Assembly: GCF_042186555.1 (NCBI RefSeq) | Contig: NC_133327.1 | Span: 55,116,408 to 55,180,407 of the forward strand | DNA length: 64,000 bases | Source: Aquarana catesbeiana | Lineage: Eukaryota > Chordata > Amphibia > Anura > Ranidae | Direction: 5' to 3' | Shown: positions 45,076 to 56,310 of the stretch, piece after piece | How the letters are laid out: each line of letters starts with the position of its first letter | Numbering within the stretch: position 1 is the stretch's first letter | Translations under genes and position numbers: made by a program | The notes under the pieces: model-generated | The model's input: only the letters and a program-made list of their open reading frames with translations | The model's database searches: none | What the model was told of the DNA's origin: nothing

Positions 45076-45828
45076 ATCCAATGGTGGTTTGTATACGTGG
45101 AGAGGTTAAGTTGTGTTCAGAGAATTGCTCTACATGTTACGTGCAATGAGCTTTTATTCAAATCTAAAATTCCCACTGTTAAACCTACAGTTAAGTTTAA
45201 CACAAGTTTTTCATCTCACCATGCTGAACTTAGAAATGTTATGGCCACCCACTGGCATCTTCTTCAAAAAGACCCAATTTTGAACAAATATATCGTCCAA
45301 TACCCTGAAATAACTTTCAGGAGAGCCAAATCATTTTGTGATAGACTTGTCTCTAGACATTACACTGGGGGCAATGCGTGCCCCTCACAACTACTTCAAG
45401 GTGTTTCAAAATGTGGTAGATATACGTTTTGCCCTTGGTATTACCGGGCAGGAGATTCATACTTCCGAATGGTGAAACTTTCAACACTAAATTTACCACA
45501 ACGTGTGCTACACAGGTCTTGGTTTATCTCGTGGACTGTAGATGCGGGGCCTTCTATGTGGGGAAGACGGCCAGACAATTGAGGCAGAGGATAAATGACC
45601 ATGTGTACTACTCGGGTAATGGCAGTTAGTCAACATTTGGACCTTTACCATAGGTTCGACACATCCCTTGTCTTGTTCTTTGTTCTGGCCGTCGTCCCCA
45701 AAAATACAAGAGGGGGAAAGTGGGATAAATTCATTCATTCTCCAGCAGGAAACCTCTGAATTGAACGCCTCTCTGCTATTTACCCTCCAGGATTGAATGA
45801 GACCCAATCCTACAAACCCTTCCTATAG
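45076..45828 (+). pseudogene. Penelope-like element, GIY-YIG endonuclease end
   Basis: The frame from 45097 ends in CGRYTFCPW. After a frameshift near 45420 the next frame reads LVYLVDCRCGAFYVGKTARQLRQRINDHV, the cysteine cluster and GIY-YIG nuclease of Penelope-like retroelements, which cut target DNA for priming. A second shift near 45622 leads to HLDLYHRFDTSL, a stop near 45760, and the family-typical ending IERL...PPGLNETQSYKPFL with TAG 45826-45828. The reverse transcriptase core is not visible upstream of 45076, so the copy is 5'-truncated and inactive. Confidence 0.9.
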
Positions 45829-46796
45829 ATGTATGCCGTGTTCTAATTGATGTTTGTTGGCTCCCGTTTTGGGGTTATGCTGGTTTGCTCATATTTCATC
45901 TTACTTTATTATTTTTATTATTGTTTACTTCTACAGTATTTTACAGTATTTGATTTATTCAATCATTTAACTACAGTTTTTACCAAACTATTTTGAGCAC
46001 GCCATCATCCACAATGCGGAAGCCACTTCTTTGACTACTTTCTACCATCTTGTTGGTCCAGTAATAATCTCTTTAAAAAAACCTACATTCAAAAAGATCT
46101 AATATTAACAATTTATTGCAACCCATTGCAATGTATGTCTTTGTTCCGAACTTAGGGTTATGAATTTATGTGAATTTGTTATGTACATTAATTGTTTTAG
46201 GGGACGCTCGTGTTACTTTCCCCTTTTATACTGTATTTTTTATGATTGTCGCTTTGTTTTGGTTCAACATGTTTTTCTCCCATTCTTGTGACCTGGGGAG
46301 GCATTGAGGCCTTTTTGCCCTCCCTCCCTTGTGTGGCCACCCAGTGCCGCGCACCTTGTCTCTCTTTTTTGACCAGGTGCGTGGTGACTAGCCAGTCTCT
46401 CGGGTGTCCATTCACCCTTTTTGATCCGCTTCTGCTGCCGTTGCATTGTCCATCTATCGCCGCGTTTGCACCGTTTTTTGGCACATGCACTATAGCCTGT
46501 GGCCTGACCGGGTGGTGCATTTTCGGTTATGCACTTCCGGTTTCCGGCTCTGCACTTCCAGTTAAAGATTTGTGGATGCGTATTTCTGGTTTGTGGTTGC
46601 GCACTCCGGTTTCCGGTGACGCACTTCCGGTTTGGTGCCCATATATATGGGGCTGCTTTTTGGCTCAGTCAGTCGGGCTAGTATACCTTCACTTGACCAC
46701 ACACGGCGGTTGCTCGTCTTGTATTATTCACCACAGCTTTTGTCCTTAAAGGTAAGAGTAATGGCCAATGCTGAGTTCATCTATTTTGGAGTAGAA

Positions 46797-46800
<4 letters not shown>
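45829..46800. other. Probable 3' part of the Penelope-like element and unassigned sequence
   Basis: No conserved frame. Four CACTTCCGG-like motifs occur between 46530 and 46630. The 167-aa frame at 46246-46749 has no recognisable domain. Confidence 0.4.

Positions 46801-46862
<62 letters not shown>
46801..46862. repeat. (TA)n microsatellite
   Basis: About 60 bp of uninterrupted TA. Confidence 0.98.
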
Positions 46863-46864
<2 letters not shown>

Positions 46865-47363
46865 TTTTTTTACCATGCTGGTGTTATTATCAGTACTCTG
46901 TTGCTCCCTTTTTATCTTCCCCTGGCTTTTAGATGATTGGCTATTTGAGTCAAACACTCTTTTTTCTACCATTGGACCTTGCTGGTTATTGTTACAACAA
47001 TTTATATTGACATCAGTTCACTCATTTCGCCTATGTAGATAAGCATCTACTGTTGTGTGTCTATCACCTCTCTCTGGTGGTGACACTTATTAGCCATACT
47101 TGGTTTTGGCTACACGCCTGCACTTAGCCTATGGTAAGCCATCCTTTAACATCTGTTTATGTAATTTGTTGTGAACATTTTTAAACCAATGGCCATGTGT
47201 ATGACACCAGCAGGCTTGACTCCAGTATGTGTGTGCTGCTGGGTATGCCTTTTTTTGGGTGTTATATGCGTTTATATATGTATGCTATAATTTTGCCCTG
47301 TTCCTTTTTCTCTTTTATAGAATTTTTACTTTGAAACTATGGGACAATCTTTTTCATCCGTGT
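46863..47363. other. No gene seen
   Basis: T-rich sequence, unassigned. Confidence 0.45.
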
Positions 47364-47757
47364 TCATTTATAAATCTTTTCCACTTGCTTATCAAAGACA
47401 AAACAGTAAACATAGGTTTCCAGGGATTGGCTTGTCCTCTCTGTTAGCCCATTCATTGGAGGATGATAGGCAGACAAAAAAGAGAGGCTGGTTCCCAAGG
47501 GGTCACAGAACATGGAAACAAATCTTGTACCCCTGTCAGAGACTATGTTCTGGGGCACCCCATGGAGCCTAGGTATTTCTTGGACAAACAAGGAAGCCAG
47601 GGGTTTCGAGGAGGGGAGTTTAGTAAAATGCCTCATTTCATTCCACATGCCAAAGTGGTCCACTACCACCCAGATGGCCATGTGCCCATTTGAAGGAGGG
47701 AGGTCTACAATAAAGTCCATCTTTATAGAAAAACATTTCTTGTTTAAAGGCTTGTGA
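47364..47757 (-). pseudogene. Ty3/Gypsy integrase core fragment
   Basis: The minus strand encodes MDFIVDLPPSNGHMAIWVVV, LHGVPQNIVSDRGTRFVS and AYHPPMNGLTERTSQSLE, the D...D...E catalytic blocks of Gypsy integrase. Residues between the second Asp and the Glu are shortened (the LWR-like segment is reduced). Protease, reverse transcriptase and RNase H are absent. It directly abuts LTR-like sequence at 47761. Confidence 0.9.
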
Positions 47758-47760
47758 TAA

Positions 47761-48250
47761 TGTCATGCTTACCCCTAATGCAGGTGGTCAGACACTATAG
47801 CTGGCTTCTGTGTTCGTCATCTATATCAGCCCCCTTTTACATAAGGCAAGCAGGCTTACCGGTACTTGGTTGCCCCAGGGCATATACACCTTTTGTGCCC
47901 GGCTACCATGCCAGGGCATGTGCGCACTGAGCAAATCAAACAGGTACATGCGGTTGGCAGGCAGGCAAGGTTCTGCATAGTCAGGGTCAAAACCTGAAGT
48001 CAAAGGGCAAGCAGAGTTTAGAGAATAGGCGATATCTGTTCCAAGGTCGTCAACAAGGGTATCCAATCTAGCAGAGCATGGCAGACAAAAAGGGAGCTTG
48101 AAGCATGTATAACAAGCTCAATATCGCAAGCATGAGGCTCCAGGCTTGGCTGGCTTAAATCCGCTTTGGCCTTGCAGGTGGACAGAGAGAATGTATCACA
48201 ACCAAAACCAGGATGCTGTAATGAGACCAGAAGCTGAGAAGGAGTGAGTA
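47761..48250 (-). mobile_element. Gypsy-type LTR or adjoining non-coding sequence
   Basis: It begins TGTCATGCTTACCCCTAATG, matches 44009-44125 at its start, and has no coding potential. The far end is not defined by a CA and duplication. Confidence 0.55.
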
Positions 48251-49703
48251 TAAGTATTGCACTATAGTTGATCTTTAATAATTAGCTGTGCTATGGTGTC
48301 TATCCTTCCTGTTGCAAATTGTTTTGTTTATGAAAATTTAGCAAGAAACAATCTCTTGCAGATTAGCGTTCCTAAACGTAAGGGGTTAAAAGTTGACTAT
48401 ATGGAGCATAAATATGGCTCATTTAAACAGTTAGCTCAGGATAAATAATGATTATATAAGATATGATTAACATAAGCTATTTGCTTAGCCCAAATATAAT
48501 AGAATGTACTTGTTCATTAGAAAATAATAATTTGTTCCAACATACAGTTAGAATCTGAAAAGGAGAAAACAGAGTAAAAAAAAATCAAGCATTATACAGA
48601 TTACATAATACAAATTGTAGTTGTGCTTGGTTTTATCAATACAGCACCATAAAAATTCTATAGAATAGAATGTTATCCTTTTGAGGCAGGGCTGTGTTAG
48701 GCCTGGGACGTTAGGAGATGTAGTTAGGAATTGGAGGCAGTTTTGGAAATGTCAGGAGTGGTTATTATTATTATACAGGATTTATATAGCACCAACAGTT
48801 TACGCAGCTCTTTACAATACAAAAGGGAGAAAATACAGTTATAATGCAATAAAATACAAGAGGATTAAGGGGGGCAGTGTCCAGACTAATGAGGTGTTAG
48901 TCCAAATAGGGCATAACCAATTAACAAAGGGCATTATCAATTGTTTATTGATGGGGTAATCTGTGCTCTCAGACGTTTCCATTTTTGTTTGTTCACAGAT
49001 GGAGCTTCACTGGCTCTTTGCTTGTCTGCTAGTGTGAATGTAAAAAGGAACTTGGAGAGGAATCATGAACAGCAAAACCACCATTATGATGAGTTTACTA
49101 CTGGATGACTCTTCAGATCTTCATACCTCTGAGATGTTACCACTTGACATCTTCTGACAAAACAGTAATATTGGGTAAGTAGGTATGTATGTATTTATTT
49201 TCTGGGACAGAAGCATTTATTTGTACAGTTTGGTCAACTAATACTTTTGATAGATCTAACTAGAGGTTTAAGAATGTCTTATACAGGTACCTCCAACCAG
49301 GATGTCCAATGGAAGTTTCAAATTAAGGTTATTTTATTTAACCAAGATTTTGAAGAGGAAGAATGAGCAATGCTGGGACAATGTCATCCAGTCTCCAGGG
49401 TCAATAAGTAAACCGTTCCACCTGTGATGATAAAGCAAACTAAACACCCCAAAAACTTGTGTGTGAAATTCATAAGTCGGTAATGACATTTTTTTTTGTA
49501 TCAGTCTTGACCCCTCCCTTAGAGAGAAAGATTGGTGGGGAGCGCTAATAATATAATACTACTATACAAATATTGAAAATTAATTAAATTACAATAAATG
49601 GTAAAAAAATTATATAGATAAAAAAGTGGAAAACTACTGCACACCAGCCTGCCTAATATAAACTACAAAATGAAACCAAGTCACCAATAACTGATAAATG
49701 GGT
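48251..49703. other. Mostly unassigned; L2 3' segment at 48760-48900
   Basis: TTATTATTATACAGGATTTATATAGC with GCACAGCTC-like TTTACAATAC is the inverse of an L2-like 3' end, as at 54150. The rest has no recognised repeat or coding motif. Confidence 0.5.
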
Positions 49704-49711
49704 ATTGTGCC

Positions 49712-51015
49712 CAGGGCTGCTGATAAGCCAGTACAACCGGCCCTGTTGTACCGGGCCCGGCCACCAGGGGGGCCCGAGCAATAAGCATAAAAAAAAAAAA
49801 AAGACTTTCTCCAACTCCCCCTCCTCCGCTCCTCCCTCAGCAGCTGTTCAGCTGCTCTCAATGAGCACTCATTCCGGGCTAAAGTCTCAGAGGCAGAGAG
49901 GCAGAGCCTGACTGTGAGATACTGTTGTTTGAGTGGGCGGGAGGGGGTGTGGCCGTCTTTAAGGATGATCGCTCACAGAATCTTCTGGTGTGCCACATGA
50001 GCTGCATTATGGTGGCAGTGGATCTTGATTCTCGGGGGACTGCAGGTTAGCCCAGTCACATTAACTGCAATGTAAAGTCTAATGTCTGCTTTTTCATGTA
50101 GCAGAGCTGTCCTGACTGTGAGAAATTGGGTTTTAAACTGCACTGCCCAATTTCTCACAGAAGTGCTACGTGAAAAAGGAGATGCCATCAATGTCAGCAA
50201 ACCTCACTTTTTATTACTTCTATCTAAATTTTTAGATCACTGGATCACACCATGCCTGGAGCTGAATCACACAGGAACGCACTGTGCGTTCCTGTGCAAT
50301 TCACATGCGGGTCTGTGCAGTGCAATTTCAAGCTCATTCATTTTGAATAGGCTAATATTGCAATGCACATAATGAGTGTATGCACTACTTTTAAACATGC
50401 ACTGCAACCAGATCACATGGTGATCCAAGGCTGGTAGGTGAGGGGCAAACACACTACATTTGCGACCTGCGTTTGAGGTGTCCACTTTTATTGCAGATCA
50501 CAAAAGCAGTGTGTTTTGCATGCAGGTTGAATTGTAGAGGAATCCACAGCAGATTCCTTCGCAATTCAGAAGCAGGCATAGTGTGAACCGGCCCTTAGAC
50601 ATAATATTACTTCTCATTAAAAGTTTAGAAAAAATGTTTTTTTTTTTTTTAAAGTGGGCTTAGCTGACATAAATGGCATCTTCTTCTTCATGTAGAACTG
50701 TTTGACTGTGACAAATTGGACAGTGCAGTTTTGAACACCGTATCATCTGCATCCTACACACAGTTATCTTAAACTCTAACCATACCCATTTAAGCCATGC
50801 CCAATAATTAAGCGGAATTTAAACAACGTCCATTTTCCACCTCCGTGTGGCGCATATTTTTTAAATTGGCCACGCCCACAATTTAGCCTTTATGTATGCC
50901 CTAGCCTCTTTGTATACCCTAGCCTCTGTGTATAGGGGAGGGACCAGGGGTGGGGCTGAAGGGGGCCCCGTCAGGTAGGCTGTACGGGGCCCCATGATTT
51001 CTATCAGCGGCCCTG
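49712..51015. mobile_element. 1.3-kb hAT-type element with exact 8-bp duplication
   Basis: CAGGGCTGCTGATAAG and TTTCTATCAGCGGCCCTG are inverted ends. ATTGTGCC lies at 49704-49711 and at 51016-51023. GGGCCCGGCC/GGGGCCCCGT blocks lie near both ends, and a hairpin (AATTGGGTTTTAAACTGCAC with flanking TTTCTCACAG) is internal. No transposase is visible. Confidence 0.93.
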
Positions 51016-51099
51016 ATTGTGCCTATATAGTCCAATGATAACCAGTAATGTGCAAAACAATGGGCTTAAATGGGGAGCAGGTGCGTTAAATTTGATATC

Positions 51100-52384
51100 G
51101 CTCTCATACTGGTCACTGGAAGTTTAACATGGTACCTCATGGCAAAGAACTCTCTGAGGATCTGAAAAAAAAAAGAATTGTTGCTCTACATAAAGATGCC
51201 CTAGGCTATAAGAAGATTTCCAAGACTCTGAAACTGAGCTGCAGCACGGTGACCAAGACCATACAGCAATTTAACAGGACAGGTTCCACTCAGAACAGGC
51301 CTCGCCATGGTTGACCAAAGAAGTTGAGTGCACGTGCTCAGAGTTATATCCAGACATTGTCTTTGGAAATAGACATATGAGTGCTGCCAGCATTGCTGCA
51401 GAGGTTGAAGGGATGGGGGGTCAGCCTGTCAGTGCTCAGACCATACGCTGCACACTGCATCAAATTGGTCTGCATGGCTGTCATCACAGAAGGAAGCCTC
51501 TTCTAAAGATGATGCACAAGAAAGCCCGCAAACAGTTTGCTGAAGACAAGCAGACTAAGGACATGGTTTACTGGAACCATGTCCTGTGATCTGATATGAC
51601 CAAGATAAACTTATTTGGTTCAGATGGTGTCAAGCATGTGTGGTGGTAACCAGCTGAGGAGTACAAAGACAAGTGTGTCTTGCTTACAGTCAAGCATGGT
51701 GGTGGGAGTGTCATGGTCTGGGGCTGCATGAGTGCTGCCGACACTGGGGAGCTACAGTTCATTCAGGGAAACATGAATGCCAACATGTACTGTGACATAC
51801 TGGAGCAGAGCATGATCCCCTCCCTTTGGAGACTGGGCAGCAGGGCAGTATTCAAACATGACCCCAAACACACCCAAGATGAACACTGCCTTGCTAAAGA
51901 AGCTGAGGGTAAAGGGGATGGACTGGCCATACATGTCTCCAGACTTAATCCCTATGTAGCATCTGTGGGGCATCCTCAAATGGAAGGTGGAGGAGCGGAA
52001 GGTCTCTAACATCCACCAGCTCCTTGATGTCGTCATGGAGGAGTGGAAAAAGACTCCAGTGGAAACCTGTGAAGCTCTGTTGAACTCCATGCCCGAGAGG
52101 GTTAAGGCAGTGCTGGAAAATAGTGGTAGCTACACTAAATATTGACACTTTGGGCCCAGTTTGGACATTTTCAATTAGGGGTGTACTCACTTTTGTTGGA
52201 AGCAGTTTAGACATTAATGGCTGTGTGTTGAGTTATTTTGAGGGGACAGCAAATGTACACTGTTATACAAGCTGTACACTCATTACTTCTACATTGTAGC
52301 AAAGTGTAATTTCTTCAGTGTTGTCACATGAAAAGATATAATAAAATATTTTCAAAAATGCGAGGTGTGTTTGTGAGATACTGT
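51100..52384 (+). pseudogene. Tc1/mariner transposase, full span but many stops
   Basis: The start MVPHGKELSEDLKKKRIVAL (51129) and ISKTLKLSCSTVTKTI are the helix-turn-helix paired-like DNA-binding domain. Downstream frames read IRCTLHQIGLHG, VKHGGGSVMVWGCMSA, NMTPNTPK (Asp block altered from the usual QHDNDPKHT-like form) and HLWGILKWKV. It ends LLNSMPERVKAVLENSGSYTKY with TGA near 52145. Several nonsense codons and frameshifts make it dead. The right terminal region AGATACTGTA ends at 52384. The left terminal repeat is missing. Confidence 0.9.
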
Positions 52385-53084
52385 ACATCTCCCTAGCCCA
52401 TTAACTTGAGTGAACATTCCTATAAGGGTATGGAAACCCTGTTCTATTTAACAGCAATATCATTATTTAGCAGATAACTAAAGCTTGCCATACATTATAC
52501 AATTTTATTATACCATTTCCTTTAGATTTACATTCAACTATGTAGTGCAGGAGCCTGCCTGATTGCATACAAATTGAAAGTGTTTAGGTTCGACCACATA
52601 TTCTAGTAAACAGGAATCTTTTAAAGCTGTAAATCTCTAACTAAATGCCTCAACAGGAGGTCTGGAATGGAACAATGCAGTATGTCATAGTTTGCTTATC
52701 TCAATGTCTGTTAACAATAAACATCTACAAAGGTTATTAGCACTTCCCACTTAGGGAATGTGGATTAGAAAATCGTAAAGTGGTAAAAGCATCCAAGTTT
52801 TGTCACACTCTGGACCTTAGGGTAATTAAGACCAAGAGGCATACATTGCATGCAATAAAATGTCTAACACAGGGCTAATTACTATAGTAAACATTGTACA
52901 AGTAGAATAGGATTTTTTAGGTGCATAAATATTAACACAATTAAAATTTACAAAACCATTTATTTCCATTAAAATATTTGATAAAATCAATACACATGAT
53001 ATAATCTCATATGTGAATGAATCCATTAAGCTTGTGTACAGTTACAAATATTAAGTCATCCCGATAATTACAGTATGGTATCCA
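52385..53084. other. No gene; decayed MITE 52482-52610
   Basis: AAGCTTGCCATACATTATAC and TAGATTTACATTCAACTATG match the left half of 32446-32628. The remainder is unassigned AT-rich sequence. Confidence 0.5.
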
Positions 53085-53175
53085 GGGCCATTGTTAGATA
53101 TCATGGGGCCCCATACAGCCTACCTGACAGGGCCCCCCCGTGCCACCCTGCCCCCCCCCCCCCCCCCCGAAAACC
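53085..53175. mobile_element. Fragment of the 49712-type hAT end
   Basis: CAGGGCCATTGTTAGATATC, GGGGCCCCATACAGCC and CCTGACAGGGCCCC match the inverse of 50960-51015. It stops at a C-run (53150-53168). Confidence 0.7.
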
Positions 53176-53989
53176 TCAAAATGATATTTTTGCTAATAAT
53201 ACACTAAAATCATTATTAGCGGACACAACACAACATACAGAATTCCTGCTAAATCTAACAGATAAAACAGTATTGAGTGAATAAAGCACTATGTGAATGA
53301 GGTATTGGGGCTCATTCACATGGGTGCTGTGGCTTGTACAGTGTCAATTGGTGGTTTATGTGGCTTGAGCCACCTGGAGCTGTGTGCAGGCAGCCCATGT
53401 TATGCTATGGGCACACAGCCATAGGTCCTAATTTGACAAGCATGTGGGTGCAGGTGTACTGCCCTGAACACAGACAGTGTGCATTTATGACCACTCACCC
53501 ACACCTGCACACCTATTAGATTAAATCCTGTGGCTGTGTTCATACAGCTGCTGTGTCCCCATAGTGTAATAGATGGATCCAGCCACAGGAAGAACCCACT
53601 CTTTCATGTTGCTGTAAGGGCCAGAGCACCTGTGTGAATGTGGCATTTTTTACAACATATTTTTTTGACAGTCCATTAATTTCAACGGGCTGCCTAACAC
53701 GTGGGAGTGCATTATTTTTTTTAATTTTGTTGCACCTAACCACATGGTATTGTGGCAGCTGGGCACATCTGCAGAGGGTAGTGTGTTTCCTTGCAGTGCA
53801 AGGAAAATGCATGCGTTTGCATGTATTTCTGCACCACGAGTGGTGTGAACAAACCCTAAAGGTTTTTCTAGGTAAGGGAATGGGACAGACCTGGAAGAGT
53901 AAAAGCATTTGGGCTAGCAGTGGCATTCAATTAGGAATCTTATAATATTGCTATATGTGGATTGAATAAGTATGTAGAAAAAGGATATA
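53176..53989. other. No gene; possible MITE 53310-53865
   Basis: GGCTCATTCACATGGGTGC at the left and GTGGTGTGAACAAACCC at the right recall Harbinger-like TTTCACAC ends. No clear target duplication. Confidence 0.4.
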
Positions 53990-54149
53990 AAAAAAAGGGC
54001 AGACTTTGTAGGCATATCATGAAGCGGTAAGTTCTAAAAAAATATATACTCTTTATTACAAAATCATTAAAAACCTATGACAAAAAAGACAACACCGTAT
54101 AGCTTGACAAGGTCAACAGATACCCTATAAAACAGTCATGGAGGTATGG

Positions 54150-55470
54150 ATTATTATTATACAGGATTTATATAGCGTCAACAGTTTGTGCAGCGCTTTA
54201 CAACATGAGGGCAGACAGTACACGTACAATAAAAATCAATAGAGAGGGATCAGAGGGCCCTGCTCGCTAGAGCATATAATCTAGAAGGGAGGGTCAAGTG
54301 GAACAAAAGGTAATAACTGTGGGGGATGAGCTGATGGAGAAAATGACAATACAGTTGTTAGGTGTGAGTAGGGTAGGCTTCTCTGAAGAGAAGGGTTTTC
54401 AGGGATCATCTAAAAGCTAATAGAGTAGGAGATAATCGGACAGATTGGGGTAAGGTGTTCCATAGGATTTGAGAGGCACTGGAAAAGTCCTAGAGGCAAG
54501 CATGGGAGGAGGTGATGAGGGAGCTAGAGAGCAGAAGGTCTTGAGAGGAACGAAGAGAATGAGTAGGTCGGTGTTTAGAGACTAGGCTAGTAATGTAGCT
54601 GGGGGCTAAGTTGTGGATGGCTTTGTAAGTAGTTAGTATTTTTTTAATTTGTTAGGTGAGCTGAAGCCAGTGGAGGGATTGACAGTGAGGAGTAGCAGAG
54701 ACAGAGCGATTGGTAGGGTGGATGAGTCTGGCAACAGCATTCATGATGGATTGAAGGGGTGATAGACTATGTTACAAAAAAAGGTCACTGCCCCCACCTA
54801 TAACTGGTCTTCACAGCAAGGAGCACTGGAAGGGCAAACGCATGTAAAATAAAACCAAAGAATTTCCAAGCTCAACTTGCCAACCAGCCTGTGACCAACC
54901 AAATTAACCTGCATAACAGTTTGCGTTAAAAACAAGGGTTTAGTTGCACACATTTGCAAATACATGCATAAGCTGCAGGCCACGGCAAGGCACCCTGTAT
55001 CCTGCAGACCCTAACTCTAACTTTGAAGAGTCTCCACAGTGGGAGCACATGTATTCTAATGGATAGATGAAGGGCAGATGACTGGAGGGAGCCCAACCCT
55101 CCTTAAAGGCGCAGGAGCACACTGAACACCCAGCACAATGGCAGCAAAGGTGTCAGTGCGTTGCCTGACCAATATGTCAACAATACAAAAAAAGTCACTG
55201 CCCCACCTATAACTGGTCTTCACAGCAAGGAGCACTGGAAGGACAAACACATGTAAAATAAAACCAAAGAATTTCCAAACTCAACTTGCCAACCAGCCTG
55301 TGACCAACCAAATTAACCTGCCTAACAGTTTGCGTTAAAAACAGGGGTGATAGACTATGTGAAGCTAATCCAGTAAGAAGGGAATTGTAGTAGTCGAGTC
55401 GAGAGATGACCAGGGAGTGAATTAAGAGCTTTGTTGTGTCATTGGTTAGAAAGGGGTGTATTTTGGAGAC
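54150..55470 (-). pseudogene. L2-type LINE 3' portion (minus strand), interrupted
   Basis: Minus-strand reading at 55360-55518 gives KIHPFLTNDTTKLLIHSLVISRLDYYNSLLTGL, a conserved reverse transcriptase thumb block of L2/CR1 LINEs. The rest runs down to a TATATAAATCCTGTATAATAATA 3' end at 54150. A 570-bp element is inserted at 54773-55342. Frames are broken. A shorter piece of the same block is present on the plus strand at 55795-55910. Confidence 0.88.
54773..55342. mobile_element. 570-bp element with ~165-bp direct terminal repeats, family unknown
   Basis: It is flanked by AGGGGTGATAGACTATGT (18 bp) at 54755-54772 and 55343-55360. 54773-54943 and 55183-55342 are direct copies of each other, both running TACAAAAAAAGGTCACTGCC ... 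GCGTTAAAAACAGGG-like. The unit period is 410 bp, so it is either a short element with terminal direct repeats or a partial dimer of a 410-bp retroposon. Confidence 0.8.
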
Positions 55471-55794
55471 GGATCTTTGGAAATGTATATGAAACAGGAT
55501 CCATAACAAAGAAAACAATGTATGTATGTATTAGACGGTTAGGTCCATGAACTCCTACATGCTTGCTTGTCAACGCGTTTCGCAATTTGATAGCTTCCTC
55601 AGGACATGCTGGGTAGGTGCTGATACAAAATTAAAAACATATACATCTTTAAATTCAAAAGTCGATCTGCTGGAAGGATTAATCTTGATTCCTATTGTGT
55701 TATATGTGATTTGACTCTATACCTGGCTGCATTGCCCATCAGGCAAGCATATATGTGGTGCTTTTGTATGTTGTTTTCAGTCTCATTGTTTTCT

Positions 55795-55910
55795 AACCAA
55801 TGACACAACAAAGCTCTTAATTCACTCCCTGGTCATGGTCATATCTCGCCTCGACTACTGCAACTCCCTTCTTACTGGATTACCTTTACATAGTCTGTTT
55901 TTCCAAAGAT
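55795..55910 (+). pseudogene. L2-type LINE fragment (plus strand)
   Basis: CCAATGACACAACAAAGCTC to CTTTACATAGTCTG is the inverse of 55350-55460 and encodes the same ISRLDYCNSLLTGL block, here less mutated. Confidence 0.85.
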
Positions 55911-56310
55911 GCAAATCTAGAAGTAATATTGTTTAATGCTGCATACTTAAAAACACAATACTATGGATACTCATTTTTCCTTTTTTCTGTATATTTTTAA
56001 GTTTGTATCAGCACCTACCCAATATGTCCTGAGTAAGCTATTAAATTGCAAAACGCGTTGAAGCATGGAGGAGTTCATGGACCTAACCATCTAATACATA
56101 CATACATTGTTTTATTTGTTACGGACCCTGTTTCATATACATTTCCAAAGATCTATACCTCCATGACTGTTTGGGTATCTGTTGACCTTGTCAAGCTATA
56201 GGGTATAGTCTGTTTTGTCATAAGTTTTTAATGATTTTGTAAAAAAGAGTATATTATTTTTAGAACTTACCGCCTCATGATATGCCTACAAAGTCCACCT
56301 TTTTTTGATT

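Larger units (their letters stand above)
53990..56310. repeat. Large inverted repeat interrupted by L2 LINE sequence
   Basis: 53993-54148 is the reverse complement of about 56155-56310 (AAATCATTAAAAACCTATGAC against GTCATAAGTTTTTAATGATTT). 55465-55625 continues the arm and pairs with about 56000-56165 (TTAGGTCCATGAACTCCTAC; CAACGCGTTTCG). The L2 copy 54150-55465 sits between the two parts of the left arm. Confidence 0.85.

Noticed and set aside
46632..47042. 136-aa ORF with a Tyr-Ile run
   Set aside because: Created by the (TA)n microsatellite.
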